Assembly (NCBI GenBank): GCA_002709915.1
Contig: PARF01000088.1
Coordinates: 1 to 64,000 of the forward strand
Length of the DNA stretch: 64,000 nucleotides
Direction of reading: 5' to 3'
Source: Roseibacillus sp.
GTDB taxonomy: Bacteria; Verrucomicrobiota; Verrucomicrobiia; Verrucomicrobiales; Akkermansiaceae
The translations under genes were made by a program, and so were the position numbers. Shown here in pieces: positions 6,372-14,351 of the stretch (positions are counted from its first letter, which is position 1; each line of letters opens with the position of its first letter). The notes below the pieces were generated by a model, which was given only the letters and a program-made list of their open reading frames with translations, did no database searches and was not told the origin of the DNA.

Positions 6372-9371
6372 TCACTTTGGCTTCTCTTCTACGATCTTGG
6401 TTACCGAGGAATGCCCCTCATAGCGGTTTACGAGATCACGCACAGACTCCCAGAGCTCTTTTTCCTCATCCTTCATCTGCCCCAGAAGATGCTCCGTGGA
6501 TTTACGGAACTTGTATCCGATCTCGTAAGCTTGCTGGTGATCGTCACCATTGTCGCGCTCCCACACCAACTCCATCACTCTCTTCATCGAGGGTGCTGAT
6601 ATCCGGATTAGTCCCGTGTAGCTGGCCCAGGTATTGTTATAGGCAACAATCGCGTCCTCACGCATTCCACGCTTGTCGTAGGACTCCGACAGGAAGAAGG
6701 AGGTCTCTGCAGCGTATCGCCGGAATCCTTCCGTGGTCAGATACTCCTTGGCTCGAGTTGTAACGAGATCCCAGTCCTTCTTAGCCGCAAGAATACTTAC
6801 GATCCGATAAAGAGCTCTCTCCTTTTGTTTTTTCTGAGGAGCGTTATTGAAGATGTGCTCCAGACTTTCGACCGCCTTCTGCTTCTCGGTCGGGCTTGTT
6901 GATTCCCCAAGGATATCTGCCAATCCAAAGTTCGCGTTGAACCGGTAGGACTGGTCCTCCCGCCTGACCACCTCGCTGTAGTAGGGGAGCGCATTCCTTG
7001 GGGTACTGGTCATTTCGCGGAGGTAATCCCCGACGCGCACGAGCACATAGTTCGTCAACTGAGCTGGCTCGAACTCGCCTTTCAGATCCCTGAAAAGGAC
7101 TCCTACCATGGCATCTGCCGCGCGTTTCTCGTTGGCATTTTCTTCCTTGTCGGCCTTCTTCCCTTTTTCCTCAAAGACAGTGATGAGGGCAATCCGAAGC
7201 AAGGCCTGAGCTTCCTTGTTTCCCGAGTCGATTCCGGGAAAATTGTAATAGTGCTCTTTGAGGTCATCTTCCGTGTGACTCGCTAGGTATGCCCGGGTGT
7301 AAGAGTTGATCGCCTCTTCCAATCCAAAAGCTCCGGCAACAGAAGCGAGTTCTGCGATGACCCCCTGTAGTCGTTCCAGAGCTTCTTCCTCCCGGCCTAC
7401 AACTGTCAAAGGGTGAACCCCCGCGACCGCTGTCTGGGCCTTATATGGAGAAGCGGATCCGTGGTCTTTCCAGAACTCATCATAGTAGGGAATCGCATCC
7501 TTCACCCGTGGGTTTTCTTTTTTCCCTCGTTTCTCCGGACCCAGGAGTCCTACCAGATAAAAGAGGGATTCACCCACCACGATGGTATTTTCCCGCCTCT
7601 TGGCGAGTTCCATTGCCTTCTTATAGTATGTCTCCGCGGGGTCCCACTCCTCCTGGGTCTGGAGAACATTGCCTTTGAGATTGAAGGCCATGTCCATGAT
7701 ATCGCTATTGGGAAACTCACTTTCTAGCCGATTCAATTTAACCAGCGCCGGGTCCAGTTCGTCTTCGGCAAAATGACAGTTCGCGCGGTCGTAAAGGGCA
7801 AACGGAAGATAAATATTCTTCCCAGGGTCTGGGTATTTGGAAAGGAACACATCGAGGAGTTCGGCCGCCTTTCCCCAGTATTGGAGTCGGGAGAGGTTTG
7901 AACCCTGGAAATAGAGTGACGCCATCCGGAACTGGCTCTTCTCATACATCTCCACGTGTTCATCGAGGAACTTGCGCGCAACATCATACTTGGCCGTGTA
8001 GTAGTAGCTCCCCCCAAGAACGTGGAGGCAGATATCGTGTTGCTTGGAGGGAGAAGCCAGCTTGGGCAGCATCACGGTCGCAACTTCGATGCACTTCTCA
8101 TATTCCCCCTCCATGAAGAGGCTGGTCAGCATCATGCTGCGGACTGACTCCACATGCTTGCTATCGGGGAAGGTTTTGAGGAAGAGGCTCCCATACTTCT
8201 CGGTTACAAGAACTTCCCCGATAATCGCTGAGGTTCTTACCAGATTGTAGAGATTCTCTTCACGCTTCTCTGCCTTGTTGTGATAAAGTTCCAGTTGCTC
8301 GTAGGCGGCGAAAGCTCCACGCACGTTGCCATACTGTTCGTGGATGTATGCGGTAGCGGCAGTCGCAAAAACCTCGTAGGGGTTCCCAGACGCCCATTGC
8401 TTCTTGAGCTCTTCAAGATCTGCCTCGAGCACCTTCTTCTCGATCTGCCGGTTGCTGCGAGGGGGATCCTGGAATGGATTTTCAAATGTGCCAACCTGAG
8501 CGAGGCGAGCTTTGATATCATCAATAGACGCCTTTGTGCTTGGCACCAGAGCGTATAGTTCAAAGGCCGACCTTTCCATTTCCGCAGCAAGAGCGTCTGC
8601 CGCCAGCTTCATCAACACCGGTGCGAAGCGGTGCATCTTGAACGGCTCGAGACGGATGTCCGAACGGTGCTTGCCAAGAAAGTCCATCAGCGCCTGTTCA
8701 TTCTGCTTTTCGATGACTGCCTCAACGAGGTCCTGGAACCCCACCATGATTCCCTCGTCTGGTGTGGGAAAGGTCTCCTTATTATCAATAGCGATTTCTA
8801 GATTTTCGATGCCCCCTGGAACCTGGAAGAGTTTGAAGTGCGCCTTGGACATGTTGACGTAGAACGCTCCCCGCGGATAAGAATCCTTCTTGGGATCACG
8901 CTCTTGCAGAAATTTTTTGTACATCTTGATGGCTACTTCCCAATCCTGAGCCCCAATAGCCGCATCTCCCCATTTGAGGAGCGCCTTCTTGTGGTAGAAA
9001 TTGAAGCTGCCCTGGGTTGCAGCATCCAATCCTGCTCCCCCAGCATTCTTGTTCGGATATTTCGTGTAGCAGGCCTTGAACGACTCCATCGCCTCTTCCC
9101 ACTGCCGCAGTTTGAGTTCGCAGTATCCCTTGTGATACCAGAACCAGCCAAAACGTGGTCCAAACAGGGTTTTAGCCCTGCCATCATACTGGGCAACCGC
9201 CTTGGCCAGAATCGCGTGCGCTTTCGCCCACTCTTTTGCCTTCATTGCGGTCAGCGAGTTCGCCCAGGCCGTTTCCACTCCTCCCTGCGCAAGAGATTTT
9301 TCAGGCAGACATAGAGATAGGCAGAGGGCCATCAGGCCACAAAGGATCCGGTTCTTTGGGAATTGAATCAT
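6372..9371 (-). CDS. Large secreted TPR-repeat protein
   Basis: This 999-residue protein has a signal peptide (ILCGLMALCLSLCLPEKSLAQ) and is almost entirely TPR-like helical repeats, for example AYCELKLRQWEEAMESFKAC-type units with G/A-x-F/Y spacing throughout. Such YbgF/BamD-like repeat proteins often follow ExbB-ExbD-ExbD genes in Verrucomicrobiota and Planctomycetota. I infer a periplasmic interaction platform driven by, or reporting to, the ExbBD proton motor. It lies 154 bp downstream of the second exbD and 35 bp upstream of the smaller TPR gene. No enzymatic motif is visible. The exact number of repeats would need HHpred or TPRpred. Confidence 0.88.
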   Translation of the reverse strand: MIQFPKNRILCGLMALCLSLCLPEKSLAQGGVETAWANSLTAMKAKEWAKAHAILAKAVAQYDGRAKTLFGPRFGWFWYHKGYCELKLRQWEEAMESFKACYTKYPNKNAGGAGLDAATQGSFNFYHKKALLKWGDAAIGAQDWEVAIKMYKKFLQERDPKKDSYPRGAFYVNMSKAHFKLFQVPGGIENLEIAIDNKETFPTPDEGIMVGFQDLVEAVIEKQNEQALMDFLGKHRSDIRLEPFKMHRFAPVLMKLAADALAAEMERSAFELYALVPSTKASIDDIKARLAQVGTFENPFQDPPRSNRQIEKKVLEADLEELKKQWASGNPYEVFATAATAYIHEQYGNVRGAFAAYEQLELYHNKAEKREENLYNLVRTSAIIGEVLVTEKYGSLFLKTFPDSKHVESVRSMMLTSLFMEGEYEKCIEVATVMLPKLASPSKQHDICLHVLGGSYYYTAKYDVARKFLDEHVEMYEKSQFRMASLYFQGSNLSRLQYWGKAAELLDVFLSKYPDPGKNIYLPFALYDRANCHFAEDELDPALVKLNRLESEFPNSDIMDMAFNLKGNVLQTQEEWDPAETYYKKAMELAKRRENTIVVGESLFYLVGLLGPEKRGKKENPRVKDAIPYYDEFWKDHGSASPYKAQTAVAGVHPLTVVGREEEALERLQGVIAELASVAGAFGLEEAINSYTRAYLASHTEDDLKEHYYNFPGIDSGNKEAQALLRIALITVFEEKGKKADKEENANEKRAADAMVGVLFRDLKGEFEPAQLTNYVLVRVGDYLREMTSTPRNALPYYSEVVRREDQSYRFNANFGLADILGESTSPTEKQKAVESLEHIFNNAPQKKQKERALYRIVSILAAKKDWDLVTTRAKEYLTTEGFRRYAAETSFFLSESYDKRGMREDAIVAYNNTWASYTGLIRISAPSMKRVMELVWERDNGDDHQQAYEIGYKFRKSTEHLLGQMKDEEKELWESVRDLVNRYEGHSSVTKIVEEKPK

Positions 9372-9441
9372 GTCGTATGGGGTTTGTCGTCTGGGTAGAT
9401 TTTTTCTCAGAAACCGGGCTGCCCGGCAAGAACACCAACGT

Positions 9442-9481
9442 CTAAGAAAGAATTTTCTTAGATCCTCCCTGGAGCCTCCAG
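9442..9481. repeat. Two adjacent inverted repeats upstream of TPR gene
   Basis: CTAAGAAA (9442-9449), loop GAAT, TTTCTTAG (9454-9461) is a perfect 8-bp hairpin. CTGGAG (9469-9474) and CTCCAG (9476-9481) follow at once. Both lie in the 154-bp gap between the second exbD and the 999-residue TPR gene. They may be an intercistronic processing/attenuation site or an operator for a separate TPR promoter. Confidence 0.35.
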
Positions 9482-9525
9482 CACAAAATTACTACTCCGA
9501 GTAGCTGGAAGATGGCGTTAATACC

Positions 9526-10011
9526 CTATTTGAGCTGCTCGTCCTGGGCCACAAGATCCGTAAAGGTGACCGTACTAATATCGTGCTTGGCGAGGTGGTT
9601 GAGGACATCCGAGACAACTTGCTGCTCTGCCTCTCCCTCAACATAAACCTGAACGAGAGGCTTGTTGTTGCCCGCTTTTGCGGCGGCGGCGTAAATTTCG
9701 AGTCGCTGATCAAGCACAGGGAGGATCCGTTCAGAACCCTGCGCCTCGGTATCAAGAAGCTCCTCGGCAGCCCCGACGTTGGCATAGATATGTCCATCGT
9801 TGCTGACTTTGATAAAGAAGGGCTGGATGTCTGGCTGCGTCTCGGAAGGTGCAGCCGACGGAAGCGCCATGCTGTTGTCCCTCTCCTTCTGCTTAATGGT
9901 GGTTGTGACCAGAAAGTAAATCAGGAGAAGGAAGCAGATATCAATGAGGGGTGAAATGCTAAGCTCGGGCTTATCTTCCTCAAGGGCGGTAGCTCTACGA
10001 TGTCTGGCCAT
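9526..10011 (-). CDS. exbD: ExbD/TolR-family protein (second copy)
   Basis: ExbD-type proteins anchor in the inner membrane by one helix whose aspartate carries protons for the ExbB-ExbD motor. Here the helix is ISPLIDICFLLLIYFLVTTT, with the key Asp in PLID, after a short cytoplasmic N-terminus (MARHRRATALEEDKPEL). The rest, to residue 161, is the periplasmic domain, ending with SDVLNHLAKHDISTVTFTD as usual for the fold. It starts 21 bp after the first exbD. Two different ExbD paralogues after one ExbB is a frequent arrangement in this phylum. Confidence 0.92.
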   Translation of the reverse strand: MARHRRATALEEDKPELSISPLIDICFLLLIYFLVTTTIKQKERDNSMALPSAAPSETQPDIQPFFIKVSNDGHIYANVGAAEELLDTEAQGSERILPVLDQRLEIYAAAAKAGNNKPLVQVYVEGEAEQQVVSDVLNHLAKHDISTVTFTDLVAQDEQLK

Positions 10012-10032
10012 GGAATCAGTTCTCCTTGTATG

Positions 10033-10503
10033 CTAGCTGCTACGGGACCAGAGGCTCACAAAGATAACTTCGTTGACGCCTGCTGCCGCCGCTGCACGAA
10101 TGACACGACGAACATAGGTAAAGTGCACTTTTCCATCAGCTCGAAGGTGAAGTCTGGGCTTCTGTCCCTTGAGGTCCCAGTTCTCCTTCTCCTTCTTAAT
10201 GAAGTCGACCAGATCATCGTCGTCCGCAAACACCTCCTTGCCGTCCGCCATGCGAAAACGGCCCTCCCCCGCAAACTCGTCGCTATAGACGTTAACCACG
10301 ATGCGACCCATCTTATCATTTTGCTTTTCGGAGTAACGCGCAATGGGCACCTGCACGCGCTTATCCATTTCCACGATGATAAGGGTGGCATTAACGATGA
10401 AGAAAATCAGCAGAAGGAAGACCATGTCGATCATGGGCGACATGTCGACCTGGGTATCATCCTCCTGCTGTTGCTGGCTAGCGCGCAGTTTATTGGAAGC
10501 CAT
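10033..10503 (-). CDS. exbD: ExbD/TolR-family protein (first copy)
   Basis: This is a second ExbD paralogue of 156 residues. Its N-terminus is Gln-rich (RASQQQQEDDTQ), followed by VDMSPMIDMVFLLLIFFIVNAT with the proton-carrying Asp in PMID. The periplasmic domain runs to the C-terminus and contains the typical late helix VRRVIRAAAAAGVNEVIF. It lies 48 bp downstream of exbB and 21 bp upstream of the other exbD. The two copies differ clearly in sequence, so this is an old duplication, and the two proteins may form a heteromeric shaft in the ExbB pore. Confidence 0.93.
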   Translation of the reverse strand: MASNKLRASQQQQEDDTQVDMSPMIDMVFLLLIFFIVNATLIIVEMDKRVQVPIARYSEKQNDKMGRIVVNVYSDEFAGEGRFRMADGKEVFADDDDLVDFIKKEKENWDLKGQKPRLHLRADGKVHFTYVRRVIRAAAAAGVNEVIFVSLWSRSS

Positions 10504-10551
10504 AGGTCGTGCTGATTAAGGGGCCAGAAAAGGAAGCAGCGCCGTCGTTAT

Positions 10552-11340
10552 TTAGACTGCGATTCCTTCCGGGATCTTGGCAAGATAGGCGTCCTGATTA
10601 ACGGTCTGGATAGAGGCATTGATCAACTCCTCGGAAGTATGGTGAGCTTCTGCCACCAAATTGTTTAACCTATTCTTGAAGAAGAAGTAGGAAATCAAGG
10701 AGGGGATGGCGGTCAACAGTCCCCAGAAGGTAGTCAGGAGTGCGATCTGGATGTCTCCTGCAAGCTGGGCGGGCTCGGCGGCACCAGTCGAGCTGAGGAC
10801 ACCGAAGGCGTTAACCATTCCATAAACTGTTCCGAACAGGCCGAGCATGGGAGCTGCCTGCGCAATAAGCGCGATGTAATTAATCCACACCATGTTCTTC
10901 CGGCTTTCGTTAATGGTGAAGTCTGCAACTGCATCCTCTACTCCATCTCTTCCAAGGTCCTCAGGCTTGGTAGCATCAATATTGGGCAATGAGTAGGCGA
11001 GCATCCGACCAAGGTAGCTCGGATGCGAGGCTGCGAGCTCAATCGCGGAGCGAACCCTGCAGTTCATCATATGATCGAGCAGGGCCGCCTTAAGATCATC
11101 GGGACAAAACTTCGGCTTGGTGAGATTGATAAAGTTGAAAACGCTGAGGGCAAGCAGGGCGATGATAGCGAGTGCTATGAGCCCCATAGGCCAGCCCCCA
11201 TCCAGAACCCACTTCTGGAGAGCATTCTTTTCACCCGTTGGCGCTTCACCCTGCGCCATGAGGCCAGGAGCCGAGACAAGGAGAGTAGTGAGCACTAGTG
11301 AAGAAGCGCTGAAGAGACCTTTCTTGGTTTTATAGATCAT
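10552..11340 (-). CDS. exbB: MotA/TolQ/ExbB proton channel protein
   Basis: ExbB forms the pentameric inner-membrane stator that uses the proton gradient to move ExbD. The 262-residue protein starts with a cleavable-looking signal peptide (SASSLVLTTLLVSAPGLMAQ), common for ExbB in this phylum but absent from E. coli. Three membrane helices follow: near 50-70 (PMGLIALAIIALLALSVFNF), near 150-175 (APMLGLFGTVYGMVNAF, the conserved ExbB core) and near 195-215 (TTFWGLLTAIPSLISYF). It is the first gene of the five-gene minus-strand set, so the promoter should be in 11341-11582. No TonB gene is adjacent; the energised partner is unknown. Confidence 0.94.
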   Translation of the reverse strand: MIYKTKKGLFSASSLVLTTLLVSAPGLMAQGEAPTGEKNALQKWVLDGGWPMGLIALAIIALLALSVFNFINLTKPKFCPDDLKAALLDHMMNCRVRSAIELAASHPSYLGRMLAYSLPNIDATKPEDLGRDGVEDAVADFTINESRKNMVWINYIALIAQAAPMLGLFGTVYGMVNAFGVLSSTGAAEPAQLAGDIQIALLTTFWGLLTAIPSLISYFFFKNRLNNLVAEAHHTSEELINASIQTVNQDAYLAKIPEGIAV

Positions 11341-11582
11341 GGTTGGTTCCGGGTTCTTGACGCGCGTCTTTGATGCTTGAAGCGCGGCGTGAGATTCTCC
11401 AAGGAGATGGGGGCGAGTAAAGGCTGGTTTTGAAAAATCTGCTGCCCCAAAAGGGGAGGATGCTAACTTAGGCTACGAATATCCGTTTATCCCTTAACAA
11501 AAGGGTCAAAGAGGAATGACCTGCCAGCTTCGGAAGCCCTCTCTCCCGGTATATTTTACGACATCGAATGGTTCATAGGCGT

Positions 11583-12236
11583 TCATGCCTTCCTGATTTT
11601 GACGGGAGATCGGCGCTTCGGGAACAAAGCCCGGCAAATTTCGCACACCCGCCCATCACATCCCCGAGCACTACAAAACTCCCTTCCATAGAAGATGATT
11701 TGCAGATGCAACTGGTTCCAGCTTTCCCGCGGGAACAGCCGCTTGAGAGCTCTTTCTGTATCTACAACGTTTTTCCCACTCGCCAACCCCCAACGTTGAG
11801 CGAGCCGGTGGATGTGAGTGTCTACCGGAAATGCAGGAACACCAAAAGCCTGTGAGATTACTACCGAGGCCGTTTTATGCCCAACTCCCGGGAGTGCTTC
11901 GAGGGCATCGAGGGAAGCTGGCACTTCTCCACCATGATTCTCCATGAGCATTTTCGAGAGCCCTGAGATCGCCTTCGCCTTCCGGGGAGCGAGACCGCAG
12001 GACCTGATCGCGGCCTTGATCTCCTTTTCTGGAACTTCCTGCATTTGCTCCGGTGTATCCGCGAGGGCAAACAGCGCCGGGGTCACCTCGTTTACACGCG
12101 CATCCGTGCACTGTGCGGATAGCAGAACGGCTATCAGGAGAGTGAACGCGTCTTTGTGGTCCAGAGGAACGGGTGTCTCCGGATAAAGCTCGGCGAGACG
12201 CCGGTGAATAAATTCTGCTCTCTCTGCTCTCGTCAT
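11583..12236 (-). CDS. nth: Endonuclease III (DNA glycosylase/AP lyase)
   Basis: Nth removes oxidised pyrimidines and nicks abasic sites in base excision repair. The helix-hairpin-helix reads LEALPGVGHKTASVV with the catalytic Lys, and the catalytic Asp is in VDTHIHR. The C-terminal iron-sulfur segment is FCSARGCDGRVCEIC, i.e. C-x4-C-x4-C-x2-C, not the E. coli C-x6-C-x2-C-x5-C. I recall similar spacing from Bacteroidota-type Nth, so it is probably a lineage variant rather than damage. At 217 residues it is normal length. It is transcribed toward exbB with a 242-bp gap, so it probably has its own transcript. Confidence 0.95.
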   Translation of the reverse strand: MTRAERAEFIHRRLAELYPETPVPLDHKDAFTLLIAVLLSAQCTDARVNEVTPALFALADTPEQMQEVPEKEIKAAIRSCGLAPRKAKAISGLSKMLMENHGGEVPASLDALEALPGVGHKTASVVISQAFGVPAFPVDTHIHRLAQRWGLASGKNVVDTERALKRLFPRESWNQLHLQIIFYGREFCSARGCDGRVCEICRALFPKRRSPVKIRKA

Positions 12237-12257
12237 GTCATCGAGAGAGAGCCCGCC

Positions 12258-12986
12258 TCACAGAGAGGGATTGGCTGCATCTCTCTGTGCGGCCTGCACA
12301 ACCCTTTGTCGGCGAATTTTGGCGAGAGTTGCATAATACATCATTGCGCAGTGCGCATATTTGGTTCGTCCACGCAGAAGATTCGCCGACTGCTCCCAGG
12401 AACCCCATCGGATCACATTAATCTCAACATCACGAGTGGCCCACTTTCTCATCAGCTTCAACGTGGGATGATAGATATCAATCGTGTTTGTCCCTGCCAA
12501 CGAACGTCCATAGTCGTCGACGACATAGACGTGCGGAAGCCCCTTGATCCTGAATGCAGTTCCAACGGGATAGCGCGACCAGTCAGCGGCGGCGCTCCTG
12601 ACCCGGCCATACTTGAGGGTTGTGCCCATCGCGTTCAGGCGGCCTTCTGCACCTGCTTCATTCTCCTGATGCGAGTAAGACGTCGTGCGCACGAAACGAT
12701 GCCGCACCGATTCGCTATGGTAGGTAGGGCGGCCATGCCGGTCGACTGGCAAGGTCGAGGCCGAAGCCTTCACTGCCAGATCGACCTGAGCCGGCAAAAA
12801 CCCATCGACTTGCGGGCCGTTCGCAGAGGACCAGAGAGAGCGGAGCCATGCGGCTTGGGCAGGCTTCGCCGTTTCGCGCTTGCTCTGCGCGTCGGCCACC
12901 GAGGTCGCAGGCTGGAAAAAGCTGCAGCTAGGCAGGAAACCGATGGCAAGAATGGCCAACGCCAAATTGAGGAGCAGGACTTTCAT
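12258..12986 (-). CDS. 3D-domain (RlpA/MltA-C-like) lipoprotein
   Basis: A signal peptide with a lipobox (LPSC, Cys about 21) marks this 242-residue protein as a lipoprotein. Residues about 119-190 match the 3D domain, a double-psi beta barrel named for three conserved aspartates: GTTLKYGRVRSAAADWSRYPVGT, then YVVDDYGRS, then NTIDIYHP. The domain is shared with the MltA C-terminus and some peptidoglycan-active enzymes, so a role at the cell wall is likely. The catalytic MltA part is missing, so it may bind glycan or act as an RlpA-like lytic enzyme. It is 21 bp upstream of nth on the same strand, so the two may be co-transcribed. Confidence 0.85.
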   Translation of the reverse strand: MKVLLLNLALAILAIGFLPSCSFFQPATSVADAQSKRETAKPAQAAWLRSLWSSANGPQVDGFLPAQVDLAVKASASTLPVDRHGRPTYHSESVRHRFVRTTSYSHQENEAGAEGRLNAMGTTLKYGRVRSAAADWSRYPVGTAFRIKGLPHVYVVDDYGRSLAGTNTIDIYHPTLKLMRKWATRDVEINVIRWGSWEQSANLLRGRTKYAHCAMMYYATLAKIRRQRVVQAAQRDAANPSL

Positions 12987-13203
12987 GAAAACAGGCAGGG
13001 GGGCTTGATTGTCAATAAAACCAAGTGAGTGCTCGGCCGCATTTTTTAGTCTAACAAGCCCTCTCCCACAACACTTTATTCACAAAACTGTTCGCGTAAA
13101 GGATCACTCTTGGGAAAAGCGTGAACTCCAACTTGCCTTCTGAAAGATTGGCTCCCTTGAGTTGGGGCTTGGTCCCCGCGACTCTTCCTGCTTCCTTGAA
13201 CTG

Positions 13204-14064
13204 GTGACCCCAGTTCACTCGCTCATCGAGTATCTTCAGCAGCTTGCACGCCATGGCGAACGACACATTCGCCTCGATGAACAAGCCAAGGAGATCCTCC
13301 GTGAGAGGATCCGCAGAGGGAAACGCACGGTCAACGCGGCCCCGAGGCATCCTACAGGCGCCAAGGCAACGGATATTCACTCCAGCAAAAGGCAACCGGC
13401 TGAGGCTCCTCTCGTGAAACTTAAGGCAGAAGGCGGCAGCGCGATCGAGAAACTCACTTCTCTCAGGATGCAGGCCGAAACATGGGAACCTGCCCTTTCA
13501 CTGTCATCACTTCGCGACACCATGGTGTTTGCGACGGGCAACCCTGAAGCTGATCTAATGCTGGTTGGAGAGGCCCCAGGCTACGAGGAGGAGCGGCGAG
13601 GCCTGCCCTTTGTTGGAAAAGCCGGTCAAAAACTGGACCAGATCCTGATGGCGATGGGATTTTCCCGGGAGAGTGTCTATATCTCCAACATCTGCAAATT
13701 TCGTCCTGCCCTTAAAAACCAGACCACTAATAACCGCAAACCAACTCCTCTGGAGATGCAGGCCTGCCTTCCCTTTGTGAGAGCGGAAATCGAAATCGTC
13801 CGACCTAAATGTATTGTCGCTCTGGGCGGAACCGCGGCAGAAGGGCTCCTGAATTATGAAAATCAACCAGTAGGCCGCATGCGAGAGCGATGGCATGAAT
13901 TTGAAGGCATTCCACTCAGGGTAACTTACCATCCATCCTACCTGCTTCACAACGACTCGGCGGTTACTGAAAAACGCAAAGTGTGGGAAGATATGTTAAG
14001 CGTTATGGAGTTTCTGGAGATGCCGATATCTCAAAAGCAGCGCGCATTTTTTGCTAAAAAATAG
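13204..14064 (+). CDS. Uracil-DNA glycosylase superfamily, family-4-like
   Basis: The core matches family 4/5 uracil-DNA glycosylases: ATGNPEADLMLVGEAPGYEEE (GEAPG active-site loop), GLPFVGKAGQKLD, SNICKFRPA, PTPLEMQACLPFV, IVALGGTAA and the closing TYHPSYLLHN. It should excise uracil from deaminated DNA. The usual N-terminal C-x2-C pair of the 4Fe-4S site is absent; the aligned segment is SLSSLRDTMVF. Only the later cysteines (NICKF, QACLP) remain, so cluster binding is doubtful. About 100 residues of basic, low-complexity N-terminus precede the catalytic domain. The ORF track starts at TTG 13162; GTG 13204 (VTPVHSLIEYLQQL) seems better, but the true start is unsure. A strong terminator follows at 14206. 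Confidence 0.85.
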   Translation: MTPVHSLIEYLQQLARHGERHIRLDEQAKEILRERIRRGKRTVNAAPRHPTGAKATDIHSSKRQPAEAPLVKLKAEGGSAIEKLTSLRMQAETWEPALSLSSLRDTMVFATGNPEADLMLVGEAPGYEEERRGLPFVGKAGQKLDQILMAMGFSRESVYISNICKFRPALKNQTTNNRKPTPLEMQACLPFVRAEIEIVRPKCIVALGGTAAEGLLNYENQPVGRMRERWHEFEGIPLRVTYHPSYLLHNDSAVTEKRKVWEDMLSVMEFLEMPISQKQRAFFAKK

Positions 14065-14205
14065 GCGGCAGAAAGTTTCACGATACAGAAGTAAAATTTC
14101 TTGTACGAATCAAGGTGGATCCGTCGTTTCATCTTTGAGGCGGCTGACATCCTTTGCCAGCCCCGACCCTTTCTACTCTTCTTTGCGGTCTATAGAAAAG
14201 GTCCA

Positions 14206-14239
14206 GCCCCGCCGGATCGGTCTCCGGCGGGGCTTTTTT
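14206..14239 (+). terminator. Rho-independent terminator
   Basis: GCCCCGCCGG (14206-14215), an 8-nt loop, CCGGCGGGGC (14224-14233) and six T's (14234-14239) make a perfect 10-bp GC stem with a T-tract. It is 140 bp past the stop of the uracil-DNA glycosylase gene and upstream of the M3 peptidase gene. The 140-bp stretch between gene and terminator has no ORF I trust; it may be a long 3' UTR or hold a small RNA. Confidence 0.9.
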
Positions 14240-14351
14240 GTGTAACCCGGAATAACTGACGACTCAGTAGATCCTGCTGCAAATCCATTAAGCTTGTTTC
14301 CCGTAGTGCTGTTCTTTGACAATTGGCTCTTCGAATTCCAAGCTACCGCTG

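Noticed and set aside
12156-13028. 290-residue plus-strand ORF
   Set aside because: It is antisense to the 3D-domain lipoprotein gene, which has a lipobox and domain motifs; the plus-strand product has no recognisable pattern.
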